Source of the DNA: Ruminococcus flavefaciens
GTDB lineage: Bacteria; Bacillota; Clostridia; Oscillospirales; Ruminococcaceae
DNA: 64,000 nt
Direction: 5' to 3'
NCBI RefSeq assembly: GCF_900119075.1
Contig: NZ_FPIP01000003.1
Location: 62,001-126,000 of the forward strand
The notes beneath the pieces were generated by a model. That model worked only from the letters and a program-made list of their open reading frames with translations. It searched no databases and was not told the origin of the DNA. Shown in pieces: positions 1 to 8,659 of this stretch (positions within the stretch are counted from its first letter, which is position 1; every line of letters begins with the position of its first letter). A program made the translations under genes and the position numbers.

Positions 1-330
1 GGCGTAGAATCCGCAGTTAGGACCGATAAAGACGTTATTGCCGAACTCGATATCGGCACAGTCAAGGATAACAAGGTTGTGATTTGCGTAGAAATTGTCT
101 CCGATAACGATGTTATAGCCGTAATCGCAGAAGAAATTGGGCTCGATAACGGTGTTTTCGCCTCTGAGAGCCACAAGGCGGTCAAGAATCCTTTCGCGCT
201 TCTGGAAGTCGTTGCACTCAACGGCATTGTACTCGGCGCAGAGCTTCTTAGCCTTTATCCTCTCGTTGAAGAGCTCTCTGTCATTTGAGTTGTAAAGCTC
301 TCCTGCCTGCTGTTTTTCTTTTTCGGTCAT
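1..330 (-). CDS. Sugar O-acetyltransferase (maltose/galactoside acetyltransferase family), N-terminal 110 residues
   Basis: The reading frame begins at an ATG preceded by AGGAGGG and runs off the left edge of the window, so only the N-terminal part is present. The protein starts MTEKEKQQAGELYNSND, matching the N-terminal helical domain of Maa/LacA acetyltransferases. It continues into the left-handed beta-helix with the typical NFFCDYGYNI and IGDNFYANHN motifs. Family enzymes move an acetyl group from acetyl-CoA to a hydroxyl of a sugar; the true substrate cannot be told from sequence. The gene follows the DUF3592-like gene in the same orientation after about 20 bases, so it may be the last gene of the operon that starts near 5.3 kb. 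The catalytic His region lies outside the window. Confidence 0.85.
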   Translation of the reverse strand, partial: MTEKEKQQAGELYNSNDRELFNERIKAKKLCAEYNAVECNDFQKRERILDRLVALRGENTVIEPNFFCDYGYNIVIGDNFYANHNLVILDCADIEFGNNVFIGPNCGFYA

Positions 331-351
331 TTTAAACCCTCCTTATTTGTT

Positions 352-1278
352 TTATATTGTTTTATCAACTATGAGTTTGAACAAGAATATGCCCCAGATC
401 GGTATGGTCATAAGCGCCAGTGTTAATAATATCATTAAAAAAGCTTTTACCTTGCCAAAGTCTTTTATAAACACCTCGTCGCTGTAGTATCTGTCAGGAT
501 TTGCAGGATCTATCATTATCCTGATAGTCTCAAAACTATCAGGAGCAATATTGTTGTTGCTGCTGACTCTCATACTATAATTCTGTCCGTTATAGCAATA
601 AGCGTATACAGGCAAACTGCTGAACTGCTGTTCCTTAGCGACGGCGTCGCTCCACAGAGAGATAGATCTTTTGTATTCAGCCGTAACAGGTACAGTGCAG
701 GTGCGTGCTCTTTTATTAAGACTGATTTTCTGCAATATGGGAATAACAAGGTTTTTTATGCATGACAATGCAAATACCAGCAGAATGAACCAGAAAAGGG
801 CAGCGTCCCCTCTTCCGTTCTCATCAATAGCCGCTTTCAGCGTGCACATCAATATAAACATACCTATACCGATATAGAAGAACACGGCGTTGCTTTGGCC
901 TGTTTTCGGATTTTTTGAAGAAAATTCTATGAGCTGTCTATCGGATATAACTATTTTCAGGTCGGAGAAATACACCGATATCAGAAGAAATATCACTGAG
1001 CCGAAAAATATCAGCAATCCGCCCTTTTCCCAAAGATAGTTATGCTGTTCAAAAAATGCATCTATAGAATCCTGTGCTTTAGCAGGAAGAAAAAAGGCCA
1101 CAAAATCAATAAGAATAGGCAGCAATATGCTTAACACCGCAAATCCCATCAATAAATAAATTGCAATAAGTATTAAATTACGTTTTTTAAAGCCTATTAC
1201 ATAGTCATTGGGCTCAACAATATCAAGCTCGTCACCTGATATTCTTTCTGCTTTTGGTATCACTGATAATATTTTCAT
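352..1278 (-). CDS. Multi-pass membrane protein with DUF3592-like domain
   Basis: A protein of 308 residues with about five hydrophobic segments (roughly residues 33-62, 88-106, 132-150, 160-182 and 283-305). Between the last two segments lies a soluble stretch (about 205-275) with the pattern P-x-Y-x-Y-x-Y-N-G-x-x-Y and a downstream IDPANPDRYYSDE. This resembles DUF3592 proteins, whose function is unknown. The start ATG has an AGGGGAAC ribosome site. It lies 33 bases after the D-Ala-D-Ala ligase gene and is probably cotranscribed with it. I cannot assign an activity; a link to the cell envelope is inferred only from its neighbours. Confidence 0.6.
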   Translation of the reverse strand: MKILSVIPKAERISGDELDIVEPNDYVIGFKKRNLILIAIYLLMGFAVLSILLPILIDFVAFFLPAKAQDSIDAFFEQHNYLWEKGGLLIFFGSVIFLLISVYFSDLKIVISDRQLIEFSSKNPKTGQSNAVFFYIGIGMFILMCTLKAAIDENGRGDAALFWFILLVFALSCIKNLVIPILQKISLNKRARTCTVPVTAEYKRSISLWSDAVAKEQQFSSLPVYAYCYNGQNYSMRVSSNNNIAPDSFETIRIMIDPANPDRYYSDEVFIKDFGKVKAFLMILLTLALMTIPIWGIFLFKLIVDKTI

Positions 1279-1311
1279 TTATGTTCCCCTATATCATTGA
1301 GCAGAAATAAA

Positions 1312-2499
1312 CTATCTCTTGCTGCCCTTTGAGCCAAAGCTTCCTCCCATTGAGAGGATATTTGTATCGAATGTATAGCTTATCTTCTCACCCTGTCTGT
1401 AGCGCTTGAGGGCAAGCTGGATAAGTCTCTCAAGCAGCTCTGTATACTTGACGCCCTTTGGCTCCCAGAGGTAGAATGCAAGAGAGCCCGGGATAGTGTT
1501 TATCTCGTTTATGTAGACCTTGTCTGTAGCCATATCTATCATGAAGTCGATACGTGTAACGCCGTTGAGGCCAAGATAGCGGAATGCATCAACAGCTGTT
1601 TTTCTGATGAATTCGTCCTGCTCGGGAGTAATATCGGCAGGTATCTTTCTTTTAAGGGTAGCCATGCCCTTGCTGCCGCCCTTGCCGCCGCCGACGTACT
1701 TCTGGTCATAGCTGAGTATATCGTCGCCGCTTGCCTGTACAGGCTCCTCGCATACGGAAGCTTCTGCGGATTCGCTGTCACCTGCAACTGCGCAGTTTAT
1801 TTCCTTGAGCTGTACAACGCAGGGCTCGATGAGGATACGGTCAGCGAACTCGAAAGCCTCCTCGATAGACTTGATAAGGCTGTCTCTGTCCTTGCCCTTG
1901 GAGATACCAACGCTTGAACCGAGGTTGATAGGCTTAACGATAACGGGATAGCCGAACTTCTTCTCAACTTCCGCTACCATTCTGTCCATTTCGTTTATCT
2001 CGTATGAGGAGAAACGGCAGCAGTCCAGTACAGGGAAGCCTGCGTCCTTGAGGAGTATCTTCATTACGAATTTGTCCATGCCGATAGCAGAAGCCAGAAC
2101 GTCGCAGCCTACATAGGGCAGGTCGAGAGTCTGCAAATATCCCTGCAAAGCGCCGTCCTCAACGTTAGTACCGTGAACGATAGGGAAAGCAACGTCGATA
2201 TCGGAGATGACATTGGAGCCGAACATCTTCTTTTTCAGGCTCTGAAGCTGTACCTTGCCCTCAGTGCTGCGGACAAATACGCACTCTGTTGATTCGCTGA
2301 GCAGAGCAGGAATGTCCTTGAAGCTGTTGATGTCCAGCATTTTTTCGCTTGTGAAAAATTCGCTCTTTTTGGTCATATAAACTGGGATAATGTTGTATTT
2401 TTCCTTGTTTATGCTTGCCATAGCCTGAACTGCCGAGATAACTGATACCTCGTGCTCAACGCTTCTTCCGCCGAAAAGAACTGCAAGATTGATCTTCAT
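1312..2499 (-). CDS. ddl: D-alanine--D-alanine ligase
   Basis: This cytoplasmic ATP-grasp ligase joins two D-alanines for peptidoglycan stem peptides. The N-terminus MKINLAVLFGGRSVEHEVS is the classic Ddl start with the substrate Glu. Further family marks are FPIVHGTNVEDGALQGYL, PYVGCDVLASAIGMDK, the ATP-grasp VIVKPINLGSSVGI, and the metal site RIDFMID with YINEINTIPGS. At 395 residues it is longer than the usual 350-370, because of an acidic insertion around residues 235-260 between the ATP-grasp strands. An AAGGAG site precedes the ATG. The gene lies downstream of the MurF-like ligase whose substrate it makes, although about 200 bases containing palindromic repeats separate the two. Confidence 0.95.
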   Translation of the reverse strand: MKINLAVLFGGRSVEHEVSVISAVQAMASINKEKYNIIPVYMTKKSEFFTSEKMLDINSFKDIPALLSESTECVFVRSTEGKVQLQSLKKKMFGSNVISDIDVAFPIVHGTNVEDGALQGYLQTLDLPYVGCDVLASAIGMDKFVMKILLKDAGFPVLDCCRFSSYEINEMDRMVAEVEKKFGYPVIVKPINLGSSVGISKGKDRDSLIKSIEEAFEFADRILIEPCVVQLKEINCAVAGDSESAEASVCEEPVQASGDDILSYDQKYVGGGKGGSKGMATLKRKIPADITPEQDEFIRKTAVDAFRYLGLNGVTRIDFMIDMATDKVYINEINTIPGSLAFYLWEPKGVKYTELLERLIQLALKRYRQGEKISYTFDTNILSMGGSFGSKGSKR

Positions 2500-2525
2500 T
2501 GTAATTTCTCCTTATGATCTGGTGT

Positions 2526-2597
2526 ACGGGGCGATGCCCACATCGCCCCGTTTTAACAGGTAATTATATTACGGGCTGATGTGGGCATCAGCCCCTA
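2526..2597. repeat. Two simple palindromic intergenic repeat units
   Basis: ACGGGGCGATG..CATCGCCCCGT (2526-2551) and GGGCTGATG..CATCAGCCC (2571-2597). They lie between the MurF-like gene and ddl. Confidence 0.8.
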
Positions 2598-2702
2598 CAA
2601 AGACAATAATTAATGTGCTGTAAGCGATGTACAATTATCACTTTTAATGAAAGTGAACGAGTTTACGAGTGCCAACGTGGCAAGGGTGCAGCGTCACGCT
2701 GC

Positions 2703-4337
2703 TTAATAGTTGTCGGGTAAATCGTTTTCAAGAAGAACTATCTTCTTCTTGTCTGTCTGATATGCGTTTACGTGGGCAAGAGCCTCGTTAAGACTGTCCG
2801 CAACGAAAACGTTGTCCATATCGTAGCCTGCGTCCTTGATACCGTTATATATGGGAACTGTCTGATTTTTGCCGACGAGCACTATATGGTCGCAGGCTTT
2901 TGCAGCCTCCTGACCGAACTCGAAGTTCAGCTCCTCCTGCTTTGCGCCAAGCTCTACCATACCCGGTGTAACAAGTATGCGGCAGGCGTCGAACAGTCCC
3001 AGAACATTGAGAGCTGCACGGCAGCCGCTGGGGTTTGAGTTGTAAGCGTCGTCGATAAAGGTCATATTTCCGCCCTTGTCGAGGAGCTGTAATCTGTGGG
3101 GGACTGCGGCGATACGCTTAACGGGAAGTGTGAGCTTGTCGAGTGAAATGCCCGTGCCGTGTGCGTAGGCGATAGCTCCGAGAACGTTTTGTACATTGTG
3201 TTCGCCGAGAAGCTTCATTGAGAAGCGCTTTGTCTCGCCGTCGGGAGCAGTTACCGTGAACTCTGTGCCCCTGTCGGATACGCTTATATCGGTTGCACGG
3301 TAGTGGTTGCCCTCCTGAAGTCCGTAAAGCACCGCATTGGGGTACTCGGGAGCTTTCCTGCGGATAAGCTCGTTGTCGCCGTTGAGGTATATCTTACCGC
3401 CCTTAGCCTTGACATGGTCGGCAAGCTCGAACTTGGTGTTTACCACGTTCTCGATAGAACCGAAAGTCTCAAGGTGCTGAGGACCTACGGAAGTGATGAT
3501 ACCGTCGTGAGGATCTGCAATGCCGCAGAGCTCCTTGATCTCGTGAACTCGTCTTGCGCCCATTTCGCAGATGAAATACTCGTGAGTGGGCTTCAGATCG
3601 CGGCGGATAGTTATTGTAACTCCCATTGGAGTATTGAAGCTCTCGGGAGTTTTCAGCGTGTTGTACTGAGAATTGAGAAGCTCGTCAAGGTAGAACTTCA
3701 TGCTGGTCTTGCCGTAGCTTCCCGTGATACCCACCTTGTGGAGCGTGGGACACTCGGAAAGTATGCGCTTGGCGTCGTTGATATACCAGTTCTGGACAGC
3801 CTTTTCCACGGGCTTGTTTATGAGGTTGGAAAGGGGAACAAGTATTGGCGTGAGGTACAGTGCCGAGCCGACGAATATATACGGCAGAGCCGATATGAAC
3901 CAACGGGTTTCCTCGTATCCTCCGCTGACAGCGTCTACCTGTACGAAGATCTTTCCGTTGATAATTGCAAACACATAGAATACTGCAATGAGTATGCCGA
4001 AGGTTATCATCATGCGCTTCATACGCGCCGTGTAGACCAGAGGCTTTTTGAACTTCTTCCCCGGCTTGTTGAGGAGTGCTATTATGGCGTTGAAGAAGCA
4101 CAGCACTATCAAAAGAGCAACTGCAAGTCCTCTTTTATGCTGAAAGGGAATGAGCAGAAACTGCGCTATGAACAGCACCGCAGGCAGTATATAGCGCCTT
4201 GCGTTCTTTTTCATCCAGCGTGAATGCTCGGGAGTCTTGTAGCCGTTGAGCTGAAGCATATGGAACTCTCTCAGCCCGAGGAATACCGTTGCAGTCAGCG
4301 CAATGACCGCATATATTATCCATAAAACCAAATTCAT
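2703..4337 (-). CDS. Membrane-anchored MurF-like Mur ligase
   Basis: A Mur ligase of 544 residues. The start at 4337 is chosen because GGAGATAAAT directly precedes its ATG; longer versions would overlap the upstream hydrolase gene. The first ~170 residues hold about four transmembrane helices instead of the normal MurF N-terminal substrate domain. The catalytic part begins with the P-loop GSYGKTS (residues 206-212) and shows TPESFNTPMG, FICEMGARR, the central-domain QHLETFG, and the C-terminal FIDDAYNSNP and GMVELG motifs of MurF. The likely reaction is addition of a D-Ala-D-Ala-type dipeptide to a UDP-MurNAc-peptide, or a close variant at the membrane. The neighbouring ddl supports a wall role. 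The genome may have another, soluble MurF, so the gene symbol is withheld. Confidence 0.8.
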   Translation of the reverse strand: MNLVLWIIYAVIALTATVFLGLREFHMLQLNGYKTPEHSRWMKKNARRYILPAVLFIAQFLLIPFQHKRGLAVALLIVLCFFNAIIALLNKPGKKFKKPLVYTARMKRMMITFGILIAVFYVFAIINGKIFVQVDAVSGGYEETRWFISALPYIFVGSALYLTPILVPLSNLINKPVEKAVQNWYINDAKRILSECPTLHKVGITGSYGKTSMKFYLDELLNSQYNTLKTPESFNTPMGVTITIRRDLKPTHEYFICEMGARRVHEIKELCGIADPHDGIITSVGPQHLETFGSIENVVNTKFELADHVKAKGGKIYLNGDNELIRRKAPEYPNAVLYGLQEGNHYRATDISVSDRGTEFTVTAPDGETKRFSMKLLGEHNVQNVLGAIAYAHGTGISLDKLTLPVKRIAAVPHRLQLLDKGGNMTFIDDAYNSNPSGCRAALNVLGLFDACRILVTPGMVELGAKQEELNFEFGQEAAKACDHIVLVGKNQTVPIYNGIKDAGYDMDNVFVADSLNEALAHVNAYQTDKKKIVLLENDLPDNY

Positions 4338-4351
4338 ATTTATCTCCTGAT

Positions 4352-5125
4352 TCAATCTTCTATTTTCATAAAGCTGCACATCACGCGGTTAAAGGTGAAC
4401 TGCTGTTCGAGGAATGAATAATGTCCTGCGTTTTCGAGCTTTACAAGACCTGCATCGGGAATGAGCTTTTCCATTTTCTCGCCGTCGGAGAGCGGTGTGG
4501 CAGTATCGTTCACGCCCCATACAAGCAGTGTAGGCGCCTTGATATTAGGCAGATAAGGCTCCAAGTCCTCGTTTACCACCTTTACCATGACCTGTCTCAT
4601 CATAGGCGAAGCAGCGGCGTAGTCCGCGCTGCCCATTTTCTTGCGGAAGTTCTCCAGCGCGTCGGGGAAGAGCTTCTTAACTATGCCCCACGAAAGGACG
4701 GTCTTGCCCATTTTGTAGTAGCGTGTGCGCCATGTCTTTTTGTTGGACTTTGGCGGCATGATGCCTGCGCTGTCCACCAGAATGACCTTTGTCACCTTGA
4801 AAGGCAGGTCATTGCGGCTGTGCATTTTTATGATGACACGTCCGCCGAAGCTGTGACCGAGGAGCATAACTTCCTTTGTATCGTAGTCCTTGAGGAAGTC
4901 GATGACGAACTGCACATAGGAGCTTACGTCCCATACTTCCTTGGGCTCCTCGCTTTTGCCGAAGCCGGGCATATCCATAGCCACGACCTTGTACTTCTTG
5001 GAGAGGAGCTCAATCATATTGGCGAAAAGGGTGATATTGCTGCCCCAGCCGTGGAGCAGGACTATGAGGTCGCCCTCGCCCTTTTCCTCGTAGTTTATCT
5101 TTAAACCGTTTACTGTTTTTATCAA
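4352..5125 (-). CDS. Alpha/beta hydrolase
   Basis: An alpha/beta-hydrolase of about 257 residues. I place the start at the TTG at 5125, which has GGAG nine bases upstream and gives the usual N-terminus MIKTVNGLKINYEEKGEG. An in-frame TTG at 5140 overlaps that GGAG and is less likely. Visible are the oxyanion motif HGWGS, the nucleophile elbow GHSFGG (Ser near residue 92), a late acid in WGVNDTATPL and the catalytic His in NAGHYSFLE. Such proteins hydrolyse esters, thioesters or peptides; the substrate is unknown. The stop is only 14 bases before the MurF-like gene, and a perfect promoter lies at 5292-5320, so this is the first gene of the wall operon. Confidence 0.85.
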   Translation of the reverse strand: MIKTVNGLKINYEEKGEGDLIVLLHGWGSNITLFANMIELLSKKYKVVAMDMPGFGKSEEPKEVWDVSSYVQFVIDFLKDYDTKEVMLLGHSFGGRVIIKMHSRNDLPFKVTKVILVDSAGIMPPKSNKKTWRTRYYKMGKTVLSWGIVKKLFPDALENFRKKMGSADYAAASPMMRQVMVKVVNEDLEPYLPNIKAPTLLVWGVNDTATPLSDGEKMEKLIPDAGLVKLENAGHYSFLEQQFTFNRVMCSFMKIED

Positions 5126-5291
5126 TTTTATTATCTCCAACCTGTTATTAATTGAGAATGGAGAATGCAGAATTGAGAATGAATGTATCCGCTTTACTCA
5201 CATAATAGCAGAACAACTTTCAACTCTCAACTCTCAACTCTCAACTTTATATCATATACGGCATACAGCCGCAAATATACATATATAATTT

Positions 5292-5320
5292 ATTATATCA
5301 CTTACGGAATTTTATGTCAA
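5292..5320 (-). promoter_or_regulatory. Sigma-A promoter of the hydrolase-murF-ddl operon
   Basis: On the minus strand TTGACA and TATAAT are separated by exactly 17 bases, with TG-like context before the -10. Both hexamers match the consensus perfectly. Confidence 0.85.
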
Positions 5321-5444
5321 CAATTATTTTATAGTGGAGAGCGCCCTCGCGCTTCCCTGCAAACGATGATATCACATCGCCCTGCTGCCTTTTTTTATTT
5401 TAACGGGTGGACATAAGCAGCAGAAATGAGCTAAAATTTTCAAA

Positions 5445-5473
5445 TTGACATTGCAATTCTTTCGTGCTATACT
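5445..5473 (+). promoter_or_regulatory. Sigma-A promoter upstream of the activase genes (distal)
   Basis: TTGACA, 17-base spacer, TATACT. It would give a leader of about 175 bases before the activase start. Confidence 0.7.
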
Positions 5474-5566
5474 GAAAAAGCATTGAATATCGGTCATTTT
5501 GATCCATTATACCATTTTTGGACAGATCAATCAATCGGCGGAACGGCGTTCTTCGCAAAAATAATC

Positions 5567-5595
5567 TTTACATATTATTATAAATATGGTATAAT
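5567..5595 (+). promoter_or_regulatory. Sigma-A promoter upstream of the activase genes (proximal)
   Basis: TTTACA, 17-base spacer, TATAAT, about 60 bases before the start codon at 5656. Confidence 0.75.
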
Positions 5596-5655
5596 AAAAT
5601 ATTAGCGGCGGAATAAAAAAGCTCCGCTGTACGATTACTTCTACTGAGGTGTAAA

Positions 5656-8625
5656 ATGTCAAATAAATATTCTCTCGGCATAGATGTGGGCTCTACCACG
5701 GTAAAAACAGTAATTACAGACGCTGACGGCGAGATAATCTACTCCAAATATCAGCGCCATCTTTCAAAGGTCAAGGAGACCGTTACAGACCAGCTCAAAA
5801 TAATACAGGCTGATCACCCTAATGAGGATTTTTCCGTTTGTATCACGGGCTCGGCAGGTCTCGGTCTTGCAAACTCCGCAAAGATACCCTTTGTACAGGA
5901 GGTTCATGCAGCTTTTCTCGCTGTAAAGCAGAAGCAGCCCGACGCTGACGCAGTTATCGAGCTGGGCGGCGAGGACGCAAAGATAATCTTTCTCACAGGC
6001 GGCGTTGAGCAGCGTATGAACGGCACCTGTGCAGGCGGTACGGGCGCGTTCATCGACCAGATGGCTACTCTCCTCGGTATCACCGCCGACGAGCTCGACG
6101 AGCTGTCTCTCCACGCTCAGAAGATATACCCCATAGCTTCGCGCTGCGGAGTTTTCGCTAAATCCGATATACAGCCCCTTCTCAATCAGGGCGCAAGACG
6201 CGAGGACGTTGCCGCAAGTATCTTTCAGGCGGTAGTTGACCAGACCGTCTCGGGACTGGCTCAGGGACGTACTATCGAGGGAAAGGTGCTTTTCCTCGGA
6301 GGTCCGCTGTTCTTCCTCAAGGGACTTAAAAAGGCATTCACAAAGACACTCGGACTTGACGAAAAACACGCTGTATTTCCGCCCGAGGCACCTGTTTTCG
6401 TGGCATACGGATGCGCTATATATGCTGCAACTGCCGAGGATTCATTCAAGATAGAGGACATAATCGATAAGATAAGCAACGCCAAGGCTTCTGATGATAT
6501 AGTAACAGGCGAGCCCCTGTTCCGCTCGCACTCCGAGTACGACAAGTTCATCGAGCGCCACAAGAAGTTCGACCTCGGATATGCCGATATACGTACATAC
6601 AAGGGCGACGCATACCTCGGTATCGATGCAGGCTCCACCACCACAAAGCTCGTTCTCATCACCGAGGACGGACGTATGCTCTACAACCATTACTCATCCA
6701 ATCAGGGACAGCCTCTTGACAAGATAGCTGACCAGGTAAAGCGTATCTACGCCGCTATGAACCCCGAGATAACCATAAAGGGCTCTGCGGTAACAGGCTA
6801 CGGCGAGGACCTCATAAAGGCAGGTCTTTCCATTGACCACGGCATTGTTGAGACCGTGGCGCATTTCAAGGCGGCGGCTTACTTCTGCCCCGACGTTGAC
6901 TTCATCATCGACATCGGCGGACAGGACATCAAGTGCTTCAAGATAAAGAATCAAAGCATCGACAGCATTATGCTCAACGAAGCCTGTTCCTCGGGCTGCG
7001 GCTCTTTCATACAGACATTCGCAATGGCTTTGGGCTATGATATCGCGGAATTCTCACAGCTGGGACTCTTTGCGGAGCACCCTGTTGACCTTGGCTCACG
7101 CTGTACCGTATTTATGAACAGCTCCGTAAAGCAGGCTCAGAAGGACGGCGCAACCGTGGAGGATATTTCCGCAGGTCTGTCATCGTCTATCATCAAGAAC
7201 GCCATTTACAAGGTTATCCGTGCCAATTCTCCCGACGATTTAGGCAAAAACATCGTCGTACAGGGCGGTACGTTCCTCAATGACGCAGTGCTCCGCTCAT
7301 TTGAAAAGGAGCTTGGCAGAAACGTTATCCGTCCTGCTATTTCGGGACTTATGGGTGCTTTCGGCTGTGCCCTCTACGCTAAGGAGAGAGCAAACGGCGA
7401 GCCCTCGAAGCTCATTTCCGCGCAGGAGCTTGAAAACTTCACCTACGAATCACGCTCCGCTAACTGCGGCGGCTGTACTGCTCACTGTCAGCTGAACATC
7501 ATCAACTTCGGCAAGGGCAGACGCTTCATTTCGGGAAACCGCTGCGAAAAGGGCGGCGGTATAGCCAACAGGAACACCGTTCCCAATCTCTATGAATTCA
7601 AGTACGACAGTATCCTTAATACTGTTAAGACTCATCAGCCAAAGCGCTATCGCGCTACCGTGGGACTTCCCCTTGCACTGAGCTTCTATGAGCAGCTGCC
7701 ATTCTGGCATATGCTGTTTACAAGTCTGGGCTTCAGAACGATAATTTCCGATGAAAGCTCCCGTGATATGTACTATCTCGGTCAGCACACTATCCCCTCG
7801 GATACGGTTTGCTATCCTGCAAAGCTCACTCACGGACACATCGAGAATCTTCTCGACAAGGGCGCAGACTTCATATTCTACCCCTGCATGAGCTACAACA
7901 TCGACGAGGGCGAGAGCGACAACCACTTCAACTGTCCTGTTGTTGCCTATTATCCCGAGCTTCTTCTCGCAAACAACCCGAGACTCAACAAGGATAACTT
8001 CATACATCCGTATCTTGACCTCAATATTAAAAAGAACGTTATAAAGGTACTGAGCCACGCCCTGAAAAAGTACAACGTCAAGGGCAGGATACCCGAGGCT
8101 GTTGACAAGGCTTACGAGGCTCTGGAGACATACCATAACACCGTTACACGCAAGGCTTTCGAGATAATCGAGCAGGCAAGAGCCGAAAAGCGCAAGATAA
8201 TCGTTATCGCAGGCAGACCTTATCACATCGACAAGGAGATAAACCACGGCATACATAAGCTTGTATCAAGCCTTGGCATGGCTGTCATCACCGAGGACAG
8301 CATTGCAGGTCTGTCAAAAACTCCCAAGCTGGGCGTCCTCAATCAGTGGACATACCATTCAAGACTTTACCGTGCGGCTAAGTACGTTACAACTCAGCCC
8401 GATATGCAGCTCATACAGCTGGTATCCTTCGGCTGCGGAATCGACGCCGTTACAGGCGACGAGGTGAGACATATCCTCGAAAGCCGCGGAAAGCTCTATA
8501 CTCAGCTTAAAATCGACGAGATAAACAATCTGGGCGCGGCAAGGATAAGACTGAGAAGCCTTGTTGCCGCTATGGAGCAGGCAGAGCAGAAGCCTGCAAA
8601 AAAGCCCGTGGTACAGCCTGTGTGA
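5656..8625 (+). CDS. 2-hydroxyacyl-CoA dehydratase activase-type ATPase, tandem BcrAD/BadFG domains
   Basis: This 989-residue protein belongs to the BcrA/BadF/HgdC ASKHA ATPases, which use ATP to drive an electron into a dehydratase or reductase through a [4Fe-4S] cluster. It has two activase domains. The first begins GIDVGSTTVK (residue 8) with cluster-type cysteines in NGTCAGGTG (Cys125) and SRCGVF (Cys164). The second begins GIDAGSTTTK (322) with NEACSSGCGS (Cys444, Cys448) and SRCTVF (Cys483). Beyond these lies a CGGC..C motif (Cys604, 607, 611) with Cys630, then a DUF2229-like region (about 650-880). The next gene supplies the part that is usually fused at the C-terminus of ~1400-residue homologues. 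The client enzyme is not in the window. Confidence 0.85.
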   Translation: MSNKYSLGIDVGSTTVKTVITDADGEIIYSKYQRHLSKVKETVTDQLKIIQADHPNEDFSVCITGSAGLGLANSAKIPFVQEVHAAFLAVKQKQPDADAVIELGGEDAKIIFLTGGVEQRMNGTCAGGTGAFIDQMATLLGITADELDELSLHAQKIYPIASRCGVFAKSDIQPLLNQGARREDVAASIFQAVVDQTVSGLAQGRTIEGKVLFLGGPLFFLKGLKKAFTKTLGLDEKHAVFPPEAPVFVAYGCAIYAATAEDSFKIEDIIDKISNAKASDDIVTGEPLFRSHSEYDKFIERHKKFDLGYADIRTYKGDAYLGIDAGSTTTKLVLITEDGRMLYNHYSSNQGQPLDKIADQVKRIYAAMNPEITIKGSAVTGYGEDLIKAGLSIDHGIVETVAHFKAAAYFCPDVDFIIDIGGQDIKCFKIKNQSIDSIMLNEACSSGCGSFIQTFAMALGYDIAEFSQLGLFAEHPVDLGSRCTVFMNSSVKQAQKDGATVEDISAGLSSSIIKNAIYKVIRANSPDDLGKNIVVQGGTFLNDAVLRSFEKELGRNVIRPAISGLMGAFGCALYAKERANGEPSKLISAQELENFTYESRSANCGGCTAHCQLNIINFGKGRRFISGNRCEKGGGIANRNTVPNLYEFKYDSILNTVKTHQPKRYRATVGLPLALSFYEQLPFWHMLFTSLGFRTIISDESSRDMYYLGQHTIPSDTVCYPAKLTHGHIENLLDKGADFIFYPCMSYNIDEGESDNHFNCPVVAYYPELLLANNPRLNKDNFIHPYLDLNIKKNVIKVLSHALKKYNVKGRIPEAVDKAYEALETYHNTVTRKAFEIIEQARAEKRKIIVIAGRPYHIDKEINHGIHKLVSSLGMAVITEDSIAGLSKTPKLGVLNQWTYHSRLYRAAKYVTTQPDMQLIQLVSFGCGIDAVTGDEVRHILESRGKLYTQLKIDEINNLGAARIRLRSLVAAMEQAEQKPAKKPVVQPV

Positions 8626-8659
8626 AACACAGACCTGAAGTAATTTTACGGAGGTTCTT

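Larger units (their letters stand above)
5126..5655. other. Intergenic region between divergent operons
   Basis: No gene was found. The stretch holds one minus-strand promoter (5292-5320), two plus-strand promoters (5445-5473 and 5567-5595), and short low-complexity repeats at 5151-5245 (alternating ATTGAGAATG-like units and three tandem CAACTCT units). The rest is AT-rich. Confidence 0.6.

Noticed and set aside
79-288. 69-codon plus-strand frame at the left edge
   Set aside because: Antisense to the acetyltransferase beta-helix, whose motifs are clear.
3303-4223. Long plus-strand open frame (306 codons) opposite the MurF-like gene
   Set aside because: It is antisense to a clear Mur ligase, has no ribosome site or family likeness, and results from codon bias on the other strand.
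7450-8256. Minus-strand open frame of 268 codons opposite the activase gene
   Set aside because: Antisense shadow of a conserved gene; composition (many V, L, Y) and lack of a start signal argue against coding.
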